Source: Streptomyces sp. NBC_01275 (GTDB lineage: Bacteria; Actinomycetota; Actinomycetes; Streptomycetales; Streptomycetaceae). Taken from it: DNA of 64,000 nt. The stretch spans positions 7,936,001 to 8,000,000 of the forward strand of contig NZ_JAPEOZ010000001.1 in the NCBI RefSeq assembly GCF_026340655.1, in the 5' to 3' direction. Both the position numbers and the translations under genes were made by a program. Under the pieces are notes generated by a model. The model was not told the DNA's origin, ran no database searches, and saw only the letters and a program-made list of their open reading frames with translations. This document shows, piece by piece, positions 49,878 to 57,854 of the stretch. How positions within the stretch are numbered: the first letter of the stretch is position 1; every line of letters starts with the position of its first letter.

Positions 49878-51923
49878 TCAGCCCTTGCGCGCCCAGTCGA
49901 CGACGAGTCGGCTGTAGGGCTTGTCGACGACGAAGCAGGCGTCGTCCGCCGTCAGCCGGTCACGCGAGTCCGCGACGGCCATCCGGAAGCCCGGCTCGGG
50001 GGCGTCGTTGCCGCCGGTCGCGTCCCAGGCGCGAATCTCGCTCGCGACGCGCTCGGCGAGGTCGGCGCCGCTCTCGCCGTGGCCGATCACGCCGACTTCC
50101 CAGTACCGGCCCTGCTCGTCCTCGCCCTCGCGGATGGTCAGGTACGCGAGCGATCCGCCGTCGAGGGCGGCCATGGAGCCCCAGCCGAAGTGCGGGGTGA
50201 ACCCGGGGCGTTGGCCCGGCAGGCGGGACAGGCCGTTGGGCAGCACGCAGGCCAGGTACAGGTACAGCCACTCCCAGGCTGAGCCCTGCCGGAACTTCAC
50301 CCCGGTGTAGAGCTTGGTCTGCTGCTGGTCGAGGACGGAGCGCAGCGCGTCGCGGTCGACGTCCTGCTCGCTGAACGTCTCCAGGCGCACGTTGCCCTCG
50401 CCTGCCATCGGTACGAGGGCGTACACGTCGTCGCAGACGCCCTTGCGCAGCGGGATGAAGGTCGCCATCTCGCAGGAGACGGTCTTCCACGTGTCGCCGT
50501 CGCGTTCGAAGGCGAAGGATCGGGAGATGCTGCCGCGGATGCGCATCGGCAGGACCAGGCGTCCGCCGGGGGCGAGCTGGTCGAGGATCTTCACGGGTAC
50601 GTCGCCGGCGCCGACGGTGAAGATGATCCGGTCGTAGGGGGCGTGCTCGGGCAGCCCGGCCGCGCCGTCGGCCATCACCGCGGTGGCGTTGTCGACGCCG
50701 GCCTCGGCGAGGTGCTTGCTCGCGCCGGAGACGAGGTCCTGGTCGACGTCGAGGGTCCACACCTGCCCGCCGGGGGAGACGATCTTGCCGAGAAGGGCGG
50801 CGTTGTAGCCGGTGGCGGCTCCAGCCTCCAGGACCTTGTGACCGGGCTGGGCGCCGAGCTGTTCGAGCTGGGTGGCGACGATGGACGGCGCGGAGATGCA
50901 GGAGATCATCTCCGCGTGCTCGTCGTGCTTGATCGGGACGGCGTCCTCCTTGTACGCGCTCTCCAGGTCGACGCCGGGCAGGAAGGCGTGCCGGTCGGTG
51001 GTGCGGAAGGCGTCGACGGCCGCCTTGCTGCGCAGGTGGCCGCTGTCGACGAGCCGCTGGGCGAGGGCTTCGCGCAGTTGGTTGGGGTCGGTTACGGGTG
51101 TCACGGTGGTCTCCATTCGAGGGAGGCTAGGGTCCGCTGAGGCGGACTTGGGGGTAGACACGTCAGCTCCTTCTCCGGTGGAGAAAGCGACGTGACGGCC
51201 GAGCCACGCGGTGGCGGCCTGTGTCTCGGCAGGCACGCCCGCACGGTTGAACGCGAAGATCGCGTGATGGGCGATGACGGCCCGGATTCCGCGTATCAGT
51301 CGACCGTCGGCGGCGAGCCGGCGCAGGCGGCGGCCAGCGTCCTCGAACTCGGCGACGCGCTCGACCCAGCCCGCTTCCGCGTCTGGGCGCAGGGCCGCGT
51401 CCGCGTTCATCAGCCGCCGCATCGCGGAGACGGCTCTGTCCAGTGCGGGCCCCTGGGGCGGGGTGACGGGGGGCCGCAGGGCGGCCAACCGGGCCCATAC
51501 GTCTCCGGCTTCGAAAGGGTCCAGTCCCGCCGCGCGGATCATGACGGACAGCAGCATCACGCTGCGCTCGCGGGCGCCGGGGGTGCCGGTCTCGGCGAGC
51601 GCGGCCGGGCTGTCGGCGCAGAACACGTCGTGCGCGACCTCCATGCCCTCGGGGCCGCCGAAGGCGTGCGTCTCGGGCTCGTAGATCCCGCCCACCCAGC
51701 CGGTGATCACGCGGCCGGCGACGAGCTGGTCCAGCAAGTCGGCGACGGGCTGTTCGGTACGCAGGCGCACGCCGGCGTCCTTGCGCAGGAAGTGGAAGCG
51801 GCGCCCGGCCAGCGCGGTCGCAAGGGCCCGGGCGGCGTCCGCGTGCGGGTCGGGAAAGGCCACGGAGGCGTGCCACCAGGACGTGTCCGGGGGGACGGGC
51901 AGGTTCTCTTCGTCGAGGGTCAT
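49878..51923 (-). CDS. fusion: LanB-type elimination domain + PIMT-like methyltransferase (FxLD system)
   Basis: 681 residues from ATG 51923, chosen over the earlier in-frame ATG because AAGGAG lies 9 nt upstream. Residues about 10-245 match the thiopeptide-type bacteriocin domain (SWWHASVAFPDPHADAARAL, FHFLRKDAGVRLR, AIFAFNRAGVP), equivalent to the C-terminal glutamate-elimination domain of full-length LanB enzymes. Residues about 265-680 are the FxLD-system methyltransferase (HAFLPGVDLESAYKEDAVPI, SCISAPSIVATQL, motif I VLEAGAATGYNAALLGKIV). One polypeptide thus carries glutamate elimination, which finishes Ser/Thr dehydration, and Asp methylation. It lies between lanC and the helical-repeat gene. 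Confidence 0.85.
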   Translation of the reverse strand: MTLDEENLPVPPDTSWWHASVAFPDPHADAARALATALAGRRFHFLRKDAGVRLRTEQPVADLLDQLVAGRVITGWVGGIYEPETHAFGGPEGMEVAHDVFCADSPAALAETGTPGARERSVMLLSVMIRAAGLDPFEAGDVWARLAALRPPVTPPQGPALDRAVSAMRRLMNADAALRPDAEAGWVERVAEFEDAGRRLRRLAADGRLIRGIRAVIAHHAIFAFNRAGVPAETQAATAWLGRHVAFSTGEGADVSTPKSASADPSLPRMETTVTPVTDPNQLREALAQRLVDSGHLRSKAAVDAFRTTDRHAFLPGVDLESAYKEDAVPIKHDEHAEMISCISAPSIVATQLEQLGAQPGHKVLEAGAATGYNAALLGKIVSPGGQVWTLDVDQDLVSGASKHLAEAGVDNATAVMADGAAGLPEHAPYDRIIFTVGAGDVPVKILDQLAPGGRLVLPMRIRGSISRSFAFERDGDTWKTVSCEMATFIPLRKGVCDDVYALVPMAGEGNVRLETFSEQDVDRDALRSVLDQQQTKLYTGVKFRQGSAWEWLYLYLACVLPNGLSRLPGQRPGFTPHFGWGSMAALDGGSLAYLTIREGEDEQGRYWEVGVIGHGESGADLAERVASEIRAWDATGGNDAPEPGFRMAVADSRDRLTADDACFVVDKPYSRLVVDWARKG

Positions 51924-51958
51924 GAGGAGGGAACTCCTTGCGAGACGGCGGGGTGGGG

Positions 51959-53029
51959 TCAGGTGAGCAGGAGGACGCGGGTCCAACCGGTGGCGTCGGT
52001 GGCCTTCAGGGCAAGTTGGGCCCCGGCGCGGCCTTCCATGAATCCGGGTTTGGGCAGGTGCTCCCAGTCGGCGGCCAGCCGTCGGTGCAGTTCATGGATG
52101 ATCGGGGTGAAGCGCTCGGGGCTGGTGCTGTCGGCGGCGACCGCGCGGGTGAGAGTCAGCAGCCCGGCCCAGCCGTGGCAGAGCGTCGAGTCGGTGATCC
52201 GGGCGAGCCGCAGCGGGTCGGTCAGGATCGCCTCGACGGTGTCCTCGGCCGCTTGGCGCCGTACAGGGTCGCCGAGGACAAGCGCGGCGAGCTGCTGGGC
52301 GCGGGCGATGCCGGGCTGGCCGTAGCACCAGGACTGGCGGGCTGGCTCCGCTGCGGGCGGCTGGTCGACGTCCATGTGGGCTGCGGTGGACCAGTAGTGG
52401 TCGCCGTGCCGGTCGAGCCAGGTCGCGAACGTGCCGACGGCCTCCTCCTGGCCGGGGACGCTGACTCCGGCGCGCAGGGCGAGGGAGAGCACGGCCAGGG
52501 GCCCCGCTATGCCGTGGGCCATGCCGTTGTTGCCGTGCCCGCCTGCCATGTCCTTCCCGTCGGGGCCGACCGGCGACCACCACCCGGGCAGGATCCTGCC
52601 GTCACTGCGGGCGGGGTGTGCGAGCGCGACGAGGCAAGCGAGCACGTCGGGCAGCCGGGGCGCGATCGGGCGGCGGGACAGCAGCAGTGCGGCGAGCCCG
52701 GTCATGCCGCGGATGAGGTCCCATTCGGCGAGGTGGGGCAGCGCGCCGGCCGCCTGCCGGCGGTGGGCGGCGGCGAGCCGGGCGTCCACGACGCGGTCGA
52801 CGGCCGCGCGGACGTCGTTTGCGGCCCCGTGGGCGCGGTCCAGGACGAACTCCAGGGCGGGTGCGCCGTGGAAGAGGCTGGCGTTGCTGCCGGTGCTGAC
52901 GCCCCGGACGGTGGCCTGGGCGAGGTGGCGGCGGGCGGTGGCCAGGTCACGGCGCTCGATGTCGAGCAGGGCCATCCCCAGGGCGCCCTCGGACAGGTCC
53001 TGCGTACGGGGCACGGTCGTCATGGTCAT
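51959..53029 (-). CDS. lanC: LanC-type lanthionine cyclase
   Basis: 356 residues from ATG 53029, overlapping the LanB stop by 4 bp. The alpha-toroid signatures are present: GGHGNNGMAHGIAGPL, then Cys235 in SWCYGQPGIARA, and Cys284-His285 in STLCHGWAGLL, which together bind the catalytic zinc. LanC enzymes add cysteine thiols to dehydroalanine or dehydrobutyrine to form thioether rings. The protein is a little shorter than typical LanC (about 400 residues), mainly at the N-terminus. Confidence 0.9.
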   Translation of the reverse strand: MTMTTVPRTQDLSEGALGMALLDIERRDLATARRHLAQATVRGVSTGSNASLFHGAPALEFVLDRAHGAANDVRAAVDRVVDARLAAAHRRQAAGALPHLAEWDLIRGMTGLAALLLSRRPIAPRLPDVLACLVALAHPARSDGRILPGWWSPVGPDGKDMAGGHGNNGMAHGIAGPLAVLSLALRAGVSVPGQEEAVGTFATWLDRHGDHYWSTAAHMDVDQPPAAEPARQSWCYGQPGIARAQQLAALVLGDPVRRQAAEDTVEAILTDPLRLARITDSTLCHGWAGLLTLTRAVAADSTSPERFTPIIHELHRRLAADWEHLPKPGFMEGRAGAQLALKATDATGWTRVLLLT

Positions 53030-55065
53030 GAGCGCCTGGCCAGGGGGACGACGATGCTGTGGGCCCGGCCGCCGATCCACCCGTCGGCGTCCGGCAGGGG
53101 CGCGTCGTGCAGGGTGGCGATGCCGAGGGGGCTGGCGTCCAGGTGCGCGCGCAGGAGGTCCAGGTCGACGTCGCGGGCGAGGTCGAGGGGCAGTTGCTGG
53201 TCGTCCTCGGCGAGCAGGACCCGATCCGGCACGCGGAACCGGGCACGCCAGGCATGGAGTTGGTCTGCCCACTGCTGGAGTGGGGCGGTGCGGGCAGGCA
53301 GCGTACGGCTGCGGATCTTCCACCGGCTGGTGGTGAGGATGGTGCGACGGTAGGTGAGGGCCGGGGTGAAGGGCAGGGTCCAGGCGGCGCCCCAGTCGAA
53401 CCAGGTCACCTGCGGGGACGCTGCCCGGCTGATCTCGCCGAGGAAGCGGGCCATCGGCGGGGTGTAGTTGTTCCACAGGAAGTTGATGGCGGTGGGGGCC
53501 AGCAGCTCCAGCGGCTTGCCCGTCGCGGACTCCACCAGCTGGGGGCGGCCGTCCGCGACGGTGACCGCCAGGTCGCGTGGGAAGAGCACGTGCGGTTCGG
53601 GACGGCGGAATTCGCCGACGCTGACGATCCGGGGCAGGGCCTGTGGTGCGCGGGTGAGCAGGTCGGCCGGCACCCGCCCGGCGTGGAAGGAGAGCTGCGC
53701 GAGTTCCGCCTCCGGATCGACGGTGGGCAGGTTCGCGTACGCCGTCTCGGTGCCGGGCAGGAGGTGCCAGAACCGACCGGTCATCGATCCGGCTGAGCGG
53801 GAGACGGTCAGAACGTGCAGCCGGAAGTCGCCTCGGTCCAGGGCCGGAAGAGAGGAGGCGTGGACCTGCGCGGCCAGTTCGAGGTGGGGTGCCAGGGCCT
53901 GGGGCTTGTCGCCGGCCGCTGCTTCCAGTTCCTCGATCATCGCCTCGGTCAGCGCGACGGTGCGGCTGCCTTCGGCGGCTGCGGTGCCGGCCAGCTCCAG
54001 CAGCAGGCGGTCGCGCCGGGACATCGGCCGGGGCGGTTCGCTCGCTGTGACAAACCCTGCCGGGAAGCCCACGCCCCGGTCGGGGTCAGTCACCGCTTCC
54101 ACTGGCACCGCGGTGTTCTCGCCGTAGCGCTCGGAGAACTGCTCGATCCACCGGCGCCAGGTCGGTGTCCCGTTCGGATGGGTAACCAGGCGGGCCAGGA
54201 CGGTGGCCGCGGTCTCCGATTCGGTCAGCACCTGCTTGGGCAGCCGCACGTCGGCGTCCAGCCGCAGGTCGCACGCTGTCCGCAGGCCGGCTGCCTGGGT
54301 GTGCGTTGCAGGCGGTAAGACGTCGGTGGGGTTGGCGATGGTGGCGGGGGCGCGCAGGGAGGAACGCAGCAGCCGCACCCGAAGCAGTTCACCCAGCAGC
54401 CGGTCGCGCGCCGTGTCGCTCACGGCGGGGAACTCCGCGGCCAGTTTGTCGGACAACTGACGGTACGTGATCGGCGATCGCGCGAGGTCGAGTACGAGAC
54501 GCAGCGCGGGGCTGAGGGCGAGACGGAACTCGGCATCGCCTTCGGACGGTACATGGATGTGCTGGTCGTGCTGTCGGATCAGGGTGTTGACGCAGACCTC
54601 GGCGTCGGCCATGCGCGCAGCGTCGCTCTCCCAGGCACTGAGTATCTCTTCGAGCCCCACCGGGTCGGGGCGGGTGACCGCCTGGTGCTTCTCACCGAAG
54701 CGCACGGACGTGGCCTGGGCGAAGCCGAGCGGGGCGACGCCGGCGAACAGGCCGTAGGGGGTGGAGCGGCGGGCGTAGCGGATCGCGTAGCGGGCGGTGG
54801 CCAGCGCCGCCCGGCGCATCCGGCGCACCTTCGGTGTGCGGCCATCGATGATGGCCTGGACTTGGTCCGCCAGGTGAGGGCTCGCCTGCGACACGGCCCG
54901 GCGGAAGTCGGTGTCGGACCACACCGTGCTCAGCCACGCGCGCCACTCGTCCACGGGCGCTTTGGCCACCGGCCAGGGCGGCATGGCGGGCTCGGTCGTG
55001 TGCACCGCGGCGCGCAGCATGGCCTGCCCCGCGGCCTCGTACAGGCTGGGCCGGTGCCGTGTCAT
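53026..55065 (-). CDS. lanB: LanB-type lantibiotic dehydratase, glutamylation domain only
   Basis: 679 residues from ATG 55065 (GAGGAGAG 6 nt upstream); an ATG five codons earlier has a poorer site. The sequence matches the N-terminal dehydratase domain: ATARYAIRYARRSTPYGLFA, GVAPLGFAQ, LRTACDLRLDADVRLPKQVL, PHVLFPRDLAVTVADGRPQL and FDWGAAWTLPFTPALTYRRT. LanB enzymes transfer glutamate from Glu-tRNA to Ser/Thr of the precursor, then eliminate it. The elimination domain of about 250-300 residues is absent here and is encoded in the fused gene two positions downstream. Confidence 0.9.
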   Translation of the reverse strand: MTRHRPSLYEAAGQAMLRAAVHTTEPAMPPWPVAKAPVDEWRAWLSTVWSDTDFRRAVSQASPHLADQVQAIIDGRTPKVRRMRRAALATARYAIRYARRSTPYGLFAGVAPLGFAQATSVRFGEKHQAVTRPDPVGLEEILSAWESDAARMADAEVCVNTLIRQHDQHIHVPSEGDAEFRLALSPALRLVLDLARSPITYRQLSDKLAAEFPAVSDTARDRLLGELLRVRLLRSSLRAPATIANPTDVLPPATHTQAAGLRTACDLRLDADVRLPKQVLTESETAATVLARLVTHPNGTPTWRRWIEQFSERYGENTAVPVEAVTDPDRGVGFPAGFVTASEPPRPMSRRDRLLLELAGTAAAEGSRTVALTEAMIEELEAAAGDKPQALAPHLELAAQVHASSLPALDRGDFRLHVLTVSRSAGSMTGRFWHLLPGTETAYANLPTVDPEAELAQLSFHAGRVPADLLTRAPQALPRIVSVGEFRRPEPHVLFPRDLAVTVADGRPQLVESATGKPLELLAPTAINFLWNNYTPPMARFLGEISRAASPQVTWFDWGAAWTLPFTPALTYRRTILTTSRWKIRSRTLPARTAPLQQWADQLHAWRARFRVPDRVLLAEDDQQLPLDLARDVDLDLLRAHLDASPLGIATLHDAPLPDADGWIGGRAHSIVVPLARRS

Positions 55066-55100
55066 CAGGGCTCTCCTCATCTTCTGCGTGGTGGGCGGGG

Positions 55101-55132
55101 CGGGCCGGACGGGGAGAGCCCCGTCCGGCCCG
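55101..55132 (-). terminator. perfect 14-bp hairpin between lanA and lanB
   Basis: Arms cgggccggacgggg and ccccgtccggcccg with the 4-nt loop agag. It lies 21 nt after the precursor stop and 36 nt before the dehydratase start. Partial terminators in this position commonly keep precursor mRNA in excess over enzyme mRNA. Confidence 0.75.
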
Positions 55133-55152
55133 CGTTGCCGGGGTGTCCCGGC

Positions 55153-55341
55153 TTACGAGGTGGTGCAGGCGCTGGGGCAGGAGCTGCCGCAGGTGTCGCC
55201 CGTGCTGCACATCAGGACCGTCTCGGTCGCCGGCGTGCCCTCGATGAAGGTGATGTCGAGTCCGAACGGGTCGGTCTCGTCGGTGGTTGCCAGGTCCGAC
55301 TGCACGGGGGCGGTCGGCCTCTCCGTCTGCACGGCGGTCAT
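55153..55341 (-). CDS. lanA: FxLD-type lanthipeptide precursor
   Basis: 62 residues from ATG 55341, with a strong AGGAGG 5 nt upstream. The leader ends in DPFGLDITFIEG, containing the FxLD motif (Phe26, Leu28, Asp29). The core region from about residue 44, MCSTGDTCGSSCPSACTTS, has four Cys (45, 51, 55, 59), nine Ser/Thr and a single Asp (49). Up to four thioether rings could form, and Asp49 is the likely substrate of the PIMT-like methyltransferase(s). The leader cleavage site and ring pattern cannot be read. It is followed by a hairpin and then lanB and lanC. Confidence 0.9.
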   Translation of the reverse strand: MTAVQTERPTAPVQSDLATTDETDPFGLDITFIEGTPATETVLMCSTGDTCGSSCPSACTTS

Positions 55342-55473
55342 GCTTGCCTCCTAGTGGCGATGGGTGGTGCGGGATCCCGGGACCCGGTCGGGGCCCGGAG
55401 CTTGGTGCCAGACGGTGGCAGGCGAAGGCGTCGCCTGGTCCAGGACGTCTGGGAGTCGATGGGACCTGTGCCG

Positions 55474-55941
55474 TCAGGCTGCTACGGGCTGCGCTTCCTG
55501 GTGGGCCTTCGCGGCCTGGTTCAGGACCTTGGTGAAGTGCTCGGCGCGTTCGTCGCCCTCGGCCTCCTGGGCGCGGAGGTCTCCGAAACGGGCCCAGTAG
55601 CGCCGGCAGACGTCGCTGTTCATGAGCACCGAGGCGTAGAAGGGCAATTGTCCGTCGCGGACGAAGCCCAAGCGGTCGCGCAGGCTGAGGGTGCAGATCT
55701 GCTGGTTGGCATGGAGCAGCTGCATGTACTCCTCGACGTCCATGTCCTCGGGCGCCCAGAGTTTGGCGAGGTCGGCATTGGTGGACATCTGCGCCAGCCA
55801 GTCGAACTGGTTGCGGGCGACGACCGCCTCGTTGCGCTCGGCCTGGTGCCGCGCGTCCTGCCTGAGCCGGACGGCTCCGACCACGGCGGTGGTGAGGGAG
55901 ACGGCAGCACCGGCAGCGAGGACGGCTGTAGTGAGCTTCAT
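55474..55941 (-). CDS. DUF6082-type membrane-anchored protein
   Basis: 155 residues from ATG 55941. An N-terminal transmembrane helix (AVLAAGAAVSLTTAVVGAV) is followed by a soluble helical domain: ARNQFDWLAQMSTNADLAKL, EYMQLLHANQQICTLSLRDR, SVLMNSDVCRRYWARFGDLR. This matches the DUF6082 family, frequent near Streptomyces RiPP and secondary-metabolite loci, with no known activity. It sits 132 nt upstream of the precursor gene. Confidence 0.7.
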   Translation of the reverse strand: MKLTTAVLAAGAAVSLTTAVVGAVRLRQDARHQAERNEAVVARNQFDWLAQMSTNADLAKLWAPEDMDVEEYMQLLHANQQICTLSLRDRLGFVRDGQLPFYASVLMNSDVCRRYWARFGDLRAQEAEGDERAEHFTKVLNQAAKAHQEAQPVAA

Positions 55942-56015
55942 CTGTCAACGATCCTTTCGCAGAGCGGAGTTGCGGCCGGAAGGCCGACTGGTGGAGAAGC
56001 TGGGATTCCGCTGCT

Positions 56016-56588
56016 TCACGCGGCCCCCGCGAGGACGGTCGAGGCTTCATCGGCAGAGCCACGCGCGGCGTACCGGCGGCGCACCGCCTTCAGAGCGACA
56101 GCGATCGGCGGCAGACCCACGGTGGCCCTGCGTGCGTCGACTGACTCCGGCGCGCGCAGCGGGCACAACTCGATGCCGTCGGCGCACAGCAGGAGCTGGG
56201 TTCCGTACTCCTGGTCGCGCCCGCTGGTGATGAGGGCGCGGTCGTGCAGGTGCGCCCAGTGCTGGACCAGCGCGTCGCCGGTCTGGACCGCACGTCCCAG
56301 CAGGGTGGTGGCGGCGCGCTGGAAGTCGGGTTCGTCGTCGCTGTGCAGGGCGATGCTCCACGCGGCACGGGCCGCGTCGGGGCCGACGAGGCGGTGGCCG
56401 GGCCAGTCGTGGTCGGCCAGGATGCGGCGCAGCACCTTGGTGTTGACGTGGTCGGTGTGCCGGCCCTGTCCGAGTTGGACGGCGTCGAGCTGGTCGCGCA
56501 CGCGCTTGGCCCGGTGCGTGGCCGATTCCGTGGCGCGGGCGATCAGCTCGCGGGCGAGGTCGGGCCGCTGCGGTTCGTCAGTTGTCAC
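56016..56588 (-). CDS. DUF6624-type hypothetical protein
   Basis: 190 residues from ATG 56588, overlapping the GNAT stop by 4 bp. HDWPGHRLVGPDAARAAWSI, DRALITSGRDQEYGTQLLL and ESVDARRATVGLPPIAVALK match the DUF6624 family (WP...VG..GA.AAW, YGTQ, R...GLPP). Function unknown. It belongs to the accessory genes upstream of the lanthipeptide precursor. Confidence 0.7.
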   Translation of the reverse strand: MTTDEPQRPDLARELIARATESATHRAKRVRDQLDAVQLGQGRHTDHVNTKVLRRILADHDWPGHRLVGPDAARAAWSIALHSDDEPDFQRAATTLLGRAVQTGDALVQHWAHLHDRALITSGRDQEYGTQLLLCADGIELCPLRAPESVDARRATVGLPPIAVALKAVRRRYAARGSADEASTVLAGAA

Positions 56589-57235
56589 GCGTTGCTCCGA
56601 TCATCCGGAGCCGGCTGAGGCGCGTGGACCTGGCAGCTGATCAGCGCGCGGAGCCCGGCGCGGTGCTCGGCGGGGAGTTCGAGGCGGGCGACTCGATCGC
56701 CGTCGCGTCCGGGGCCGGATCCGCACACGTCCCAGCCGTTGTCGGTGAGCCGACGCAGGAGGGCAGCGAGGGGTTCGGCTTCGAGAGTGTGGCGGGCCAG
56801 CGTCTCGGCCCGTACGACTTGGAGGTCGAGTCGGGCGGCGAAGTCGGACGCCCACAGGGTGATCAGGCGGGTGATGTCATCGGACTGGCCGGGCAGGGTG
56901 TGGACGCTTTGGAGGAAGAGGCACGGACCCTGGCCCCATCCGAGGTCGGGGTCACGCACGGGGATCATGCAGGCCAGCAGCTTTCCGTCCTCGTACAGTC
57001 CGGCGGACATGGTCTGCGCCTCGCGGAAGAGTGCCGGGATGTCGGCGCGGGCGGGTACGGGCAGGCCGTGCATTGTGAGCCAGCGCTGGCGGTCCTGGAC
57101 GAGGGCCGCAGCTTCCTCGCGCTCGGCCGCCGTGCGCAGCATGCGCATCTCGTAGATGGCGGTCGGCGGCGTCTGCGTGAAGGGGACGGAGGCGGAGCGG
57201 TACTCACTGGCCGCTGAGGTCGTAGGCCGGGTCAC
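56585..57235 (-). CDS. GNAT-family acetyltransferase-like protein
   Basis: 216 residues from ATG 57235. EMRMLRTAAEREEAAALVQD with RQRWLTMHGLPVPA and SAGLYEDGKLLACMIPVRDP, then LFLQSVHTLPGQSDDITRLI, have the strand-helix order of GNAT enzymes. The Q/R-x-x-G-x-G/A loop is weak (GQSDD), so acetyl-CoA binding is uncertain. It overlaps the LuxR-type gene and the DUF6624 gene by 4 bp on each side. Confidence 0.55.
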   Translation of the reverse strand: MTRPTTSAASEYRSASVPFTQTPPTAIYEMRMLRTAAEREEAAALVQDRQRWLTMHGLPVPARADIPALFREAQTMSAGLYEDGKLLACMIPVRDPDLGWGQGPCLFLQSVHTLPGQSDDITRLITLWASDFAARLDLQVVRAETLARHTLEAEPLAALLRRLTDNGWDVCGSGPGRDGDRVARLELPAEHRAGLRALISCQVHAPQPAPDDRSNA

Positions 57236-57726
57236 TGGCTTGCCCCGTTTCGCGTCGCGTGGGCTCCCTGCTCGGCCGGCAGCAGCTGCCAGCCGTGCGC
57301 CAGGACCACCAGTTCGGTGGTGTCCTGTGCGCCCGTGTCGGCGAGGAGCTGGTCGAGCGCGGCGCGCTGGTCGGCCGGGGCGAGCTTGGCGGCGACGGCG
57401 ATGTCGCGCGTATCGCTGTGCTCAGCGACGGCTCGCAACAGCAGCAGCTGCTCGGGGCTGAGCTTCGGAGCTGGCCTGTCCGCCGGGGGAGAGGCCACCT
57501 GCTGGGTGGTGAACAGGCGGTGCACGATGACGGGGGGCTTGCAGCGGGGCGGGCAGTGGAGGCTCGCGCGGATGTCGCGGATGTACTGGCGGACGGTGAC
57601 CGCCGAGAGCCCTGTCTTCGCGGCGATCTCTTGGGATGCACAGCCGTTCGCGAGGTGTTGGGCGACGCGCTGCAGCGTCGGCGTCAGAGGGGTGATCGGT
57701 GCGCTGGTCGTCACGGGCGGGGTCAC
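57232..57726 (-). CDS. LuxR-type HTH regulator
   Basis: 164 residues from GTG 57726. A start at ATG 57858 would add 44 Pro/Arg-rich residues encoded largely by a 16-bp hairpin and is considered less likely. The HTH (QRVAQHLANGCASQEIAAKT, GLSAVTVRQYIRDIRASL) is of the LuxR C-terminal class, with no receiver or ligand domain in front. The C-terminal half (LSPEQLLLLRAVAEHSDTRD) may be a second helical domain. It heads the accessory genes before the precursor and is a good candidate regulator of the lanthipeptide locus. Confidence 0.7.
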   Translation of the reverse strand: MTPPVTTSAPITPLTPTLQRVAQHLANGCASQEIAAKTGLSAVTVRQYIRDIRASLHCPPRCKPPVIVHRLFTTQQVASPPADRPAPKLSPEQLLLLRAVAEHSDTRDIAVAAKLAPADQRAALDQLLADTGAQDTTELVVLAHGWQLLPAEQGAHATRNGASQ

Positions 57727-57767
57727 GGTGTCTCTTTCTCGGCTGGAACGGACGGTCACCGGGGTGG

Positions 57768-57806
57768 GTGCCGCCGGTCCCCGCGGGGGACGGGGACCGG
57801 CGGCAC
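57768..57806. terminator. perfect 16-bp hairpin after acyl-CoA dehydrogenase gene
   Basis: Arms gtgccgccggtccccg (57768-57783) and cggggaccggcggcac (57791-57806) with a 7-nt loop, 50-90 nt downstream of the acyl-CoA dehydrogenase stop. It probably ends the transcript coming from the conservon and separates it from the lanthipeptide accessory genes. Confidence 0.7.
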
Positions 57807-57854
57807 CGGCCCGTGCGCGGCGGTCGGGATTCACGGGGTGCCGCGTACGGGGGC

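Noticed and set aside
54553..56640. 695-codon plus-strand open frame
   Set aside because: It runs antisense across LanB, the precursor and two other genes, all with good start sites and family motifs.
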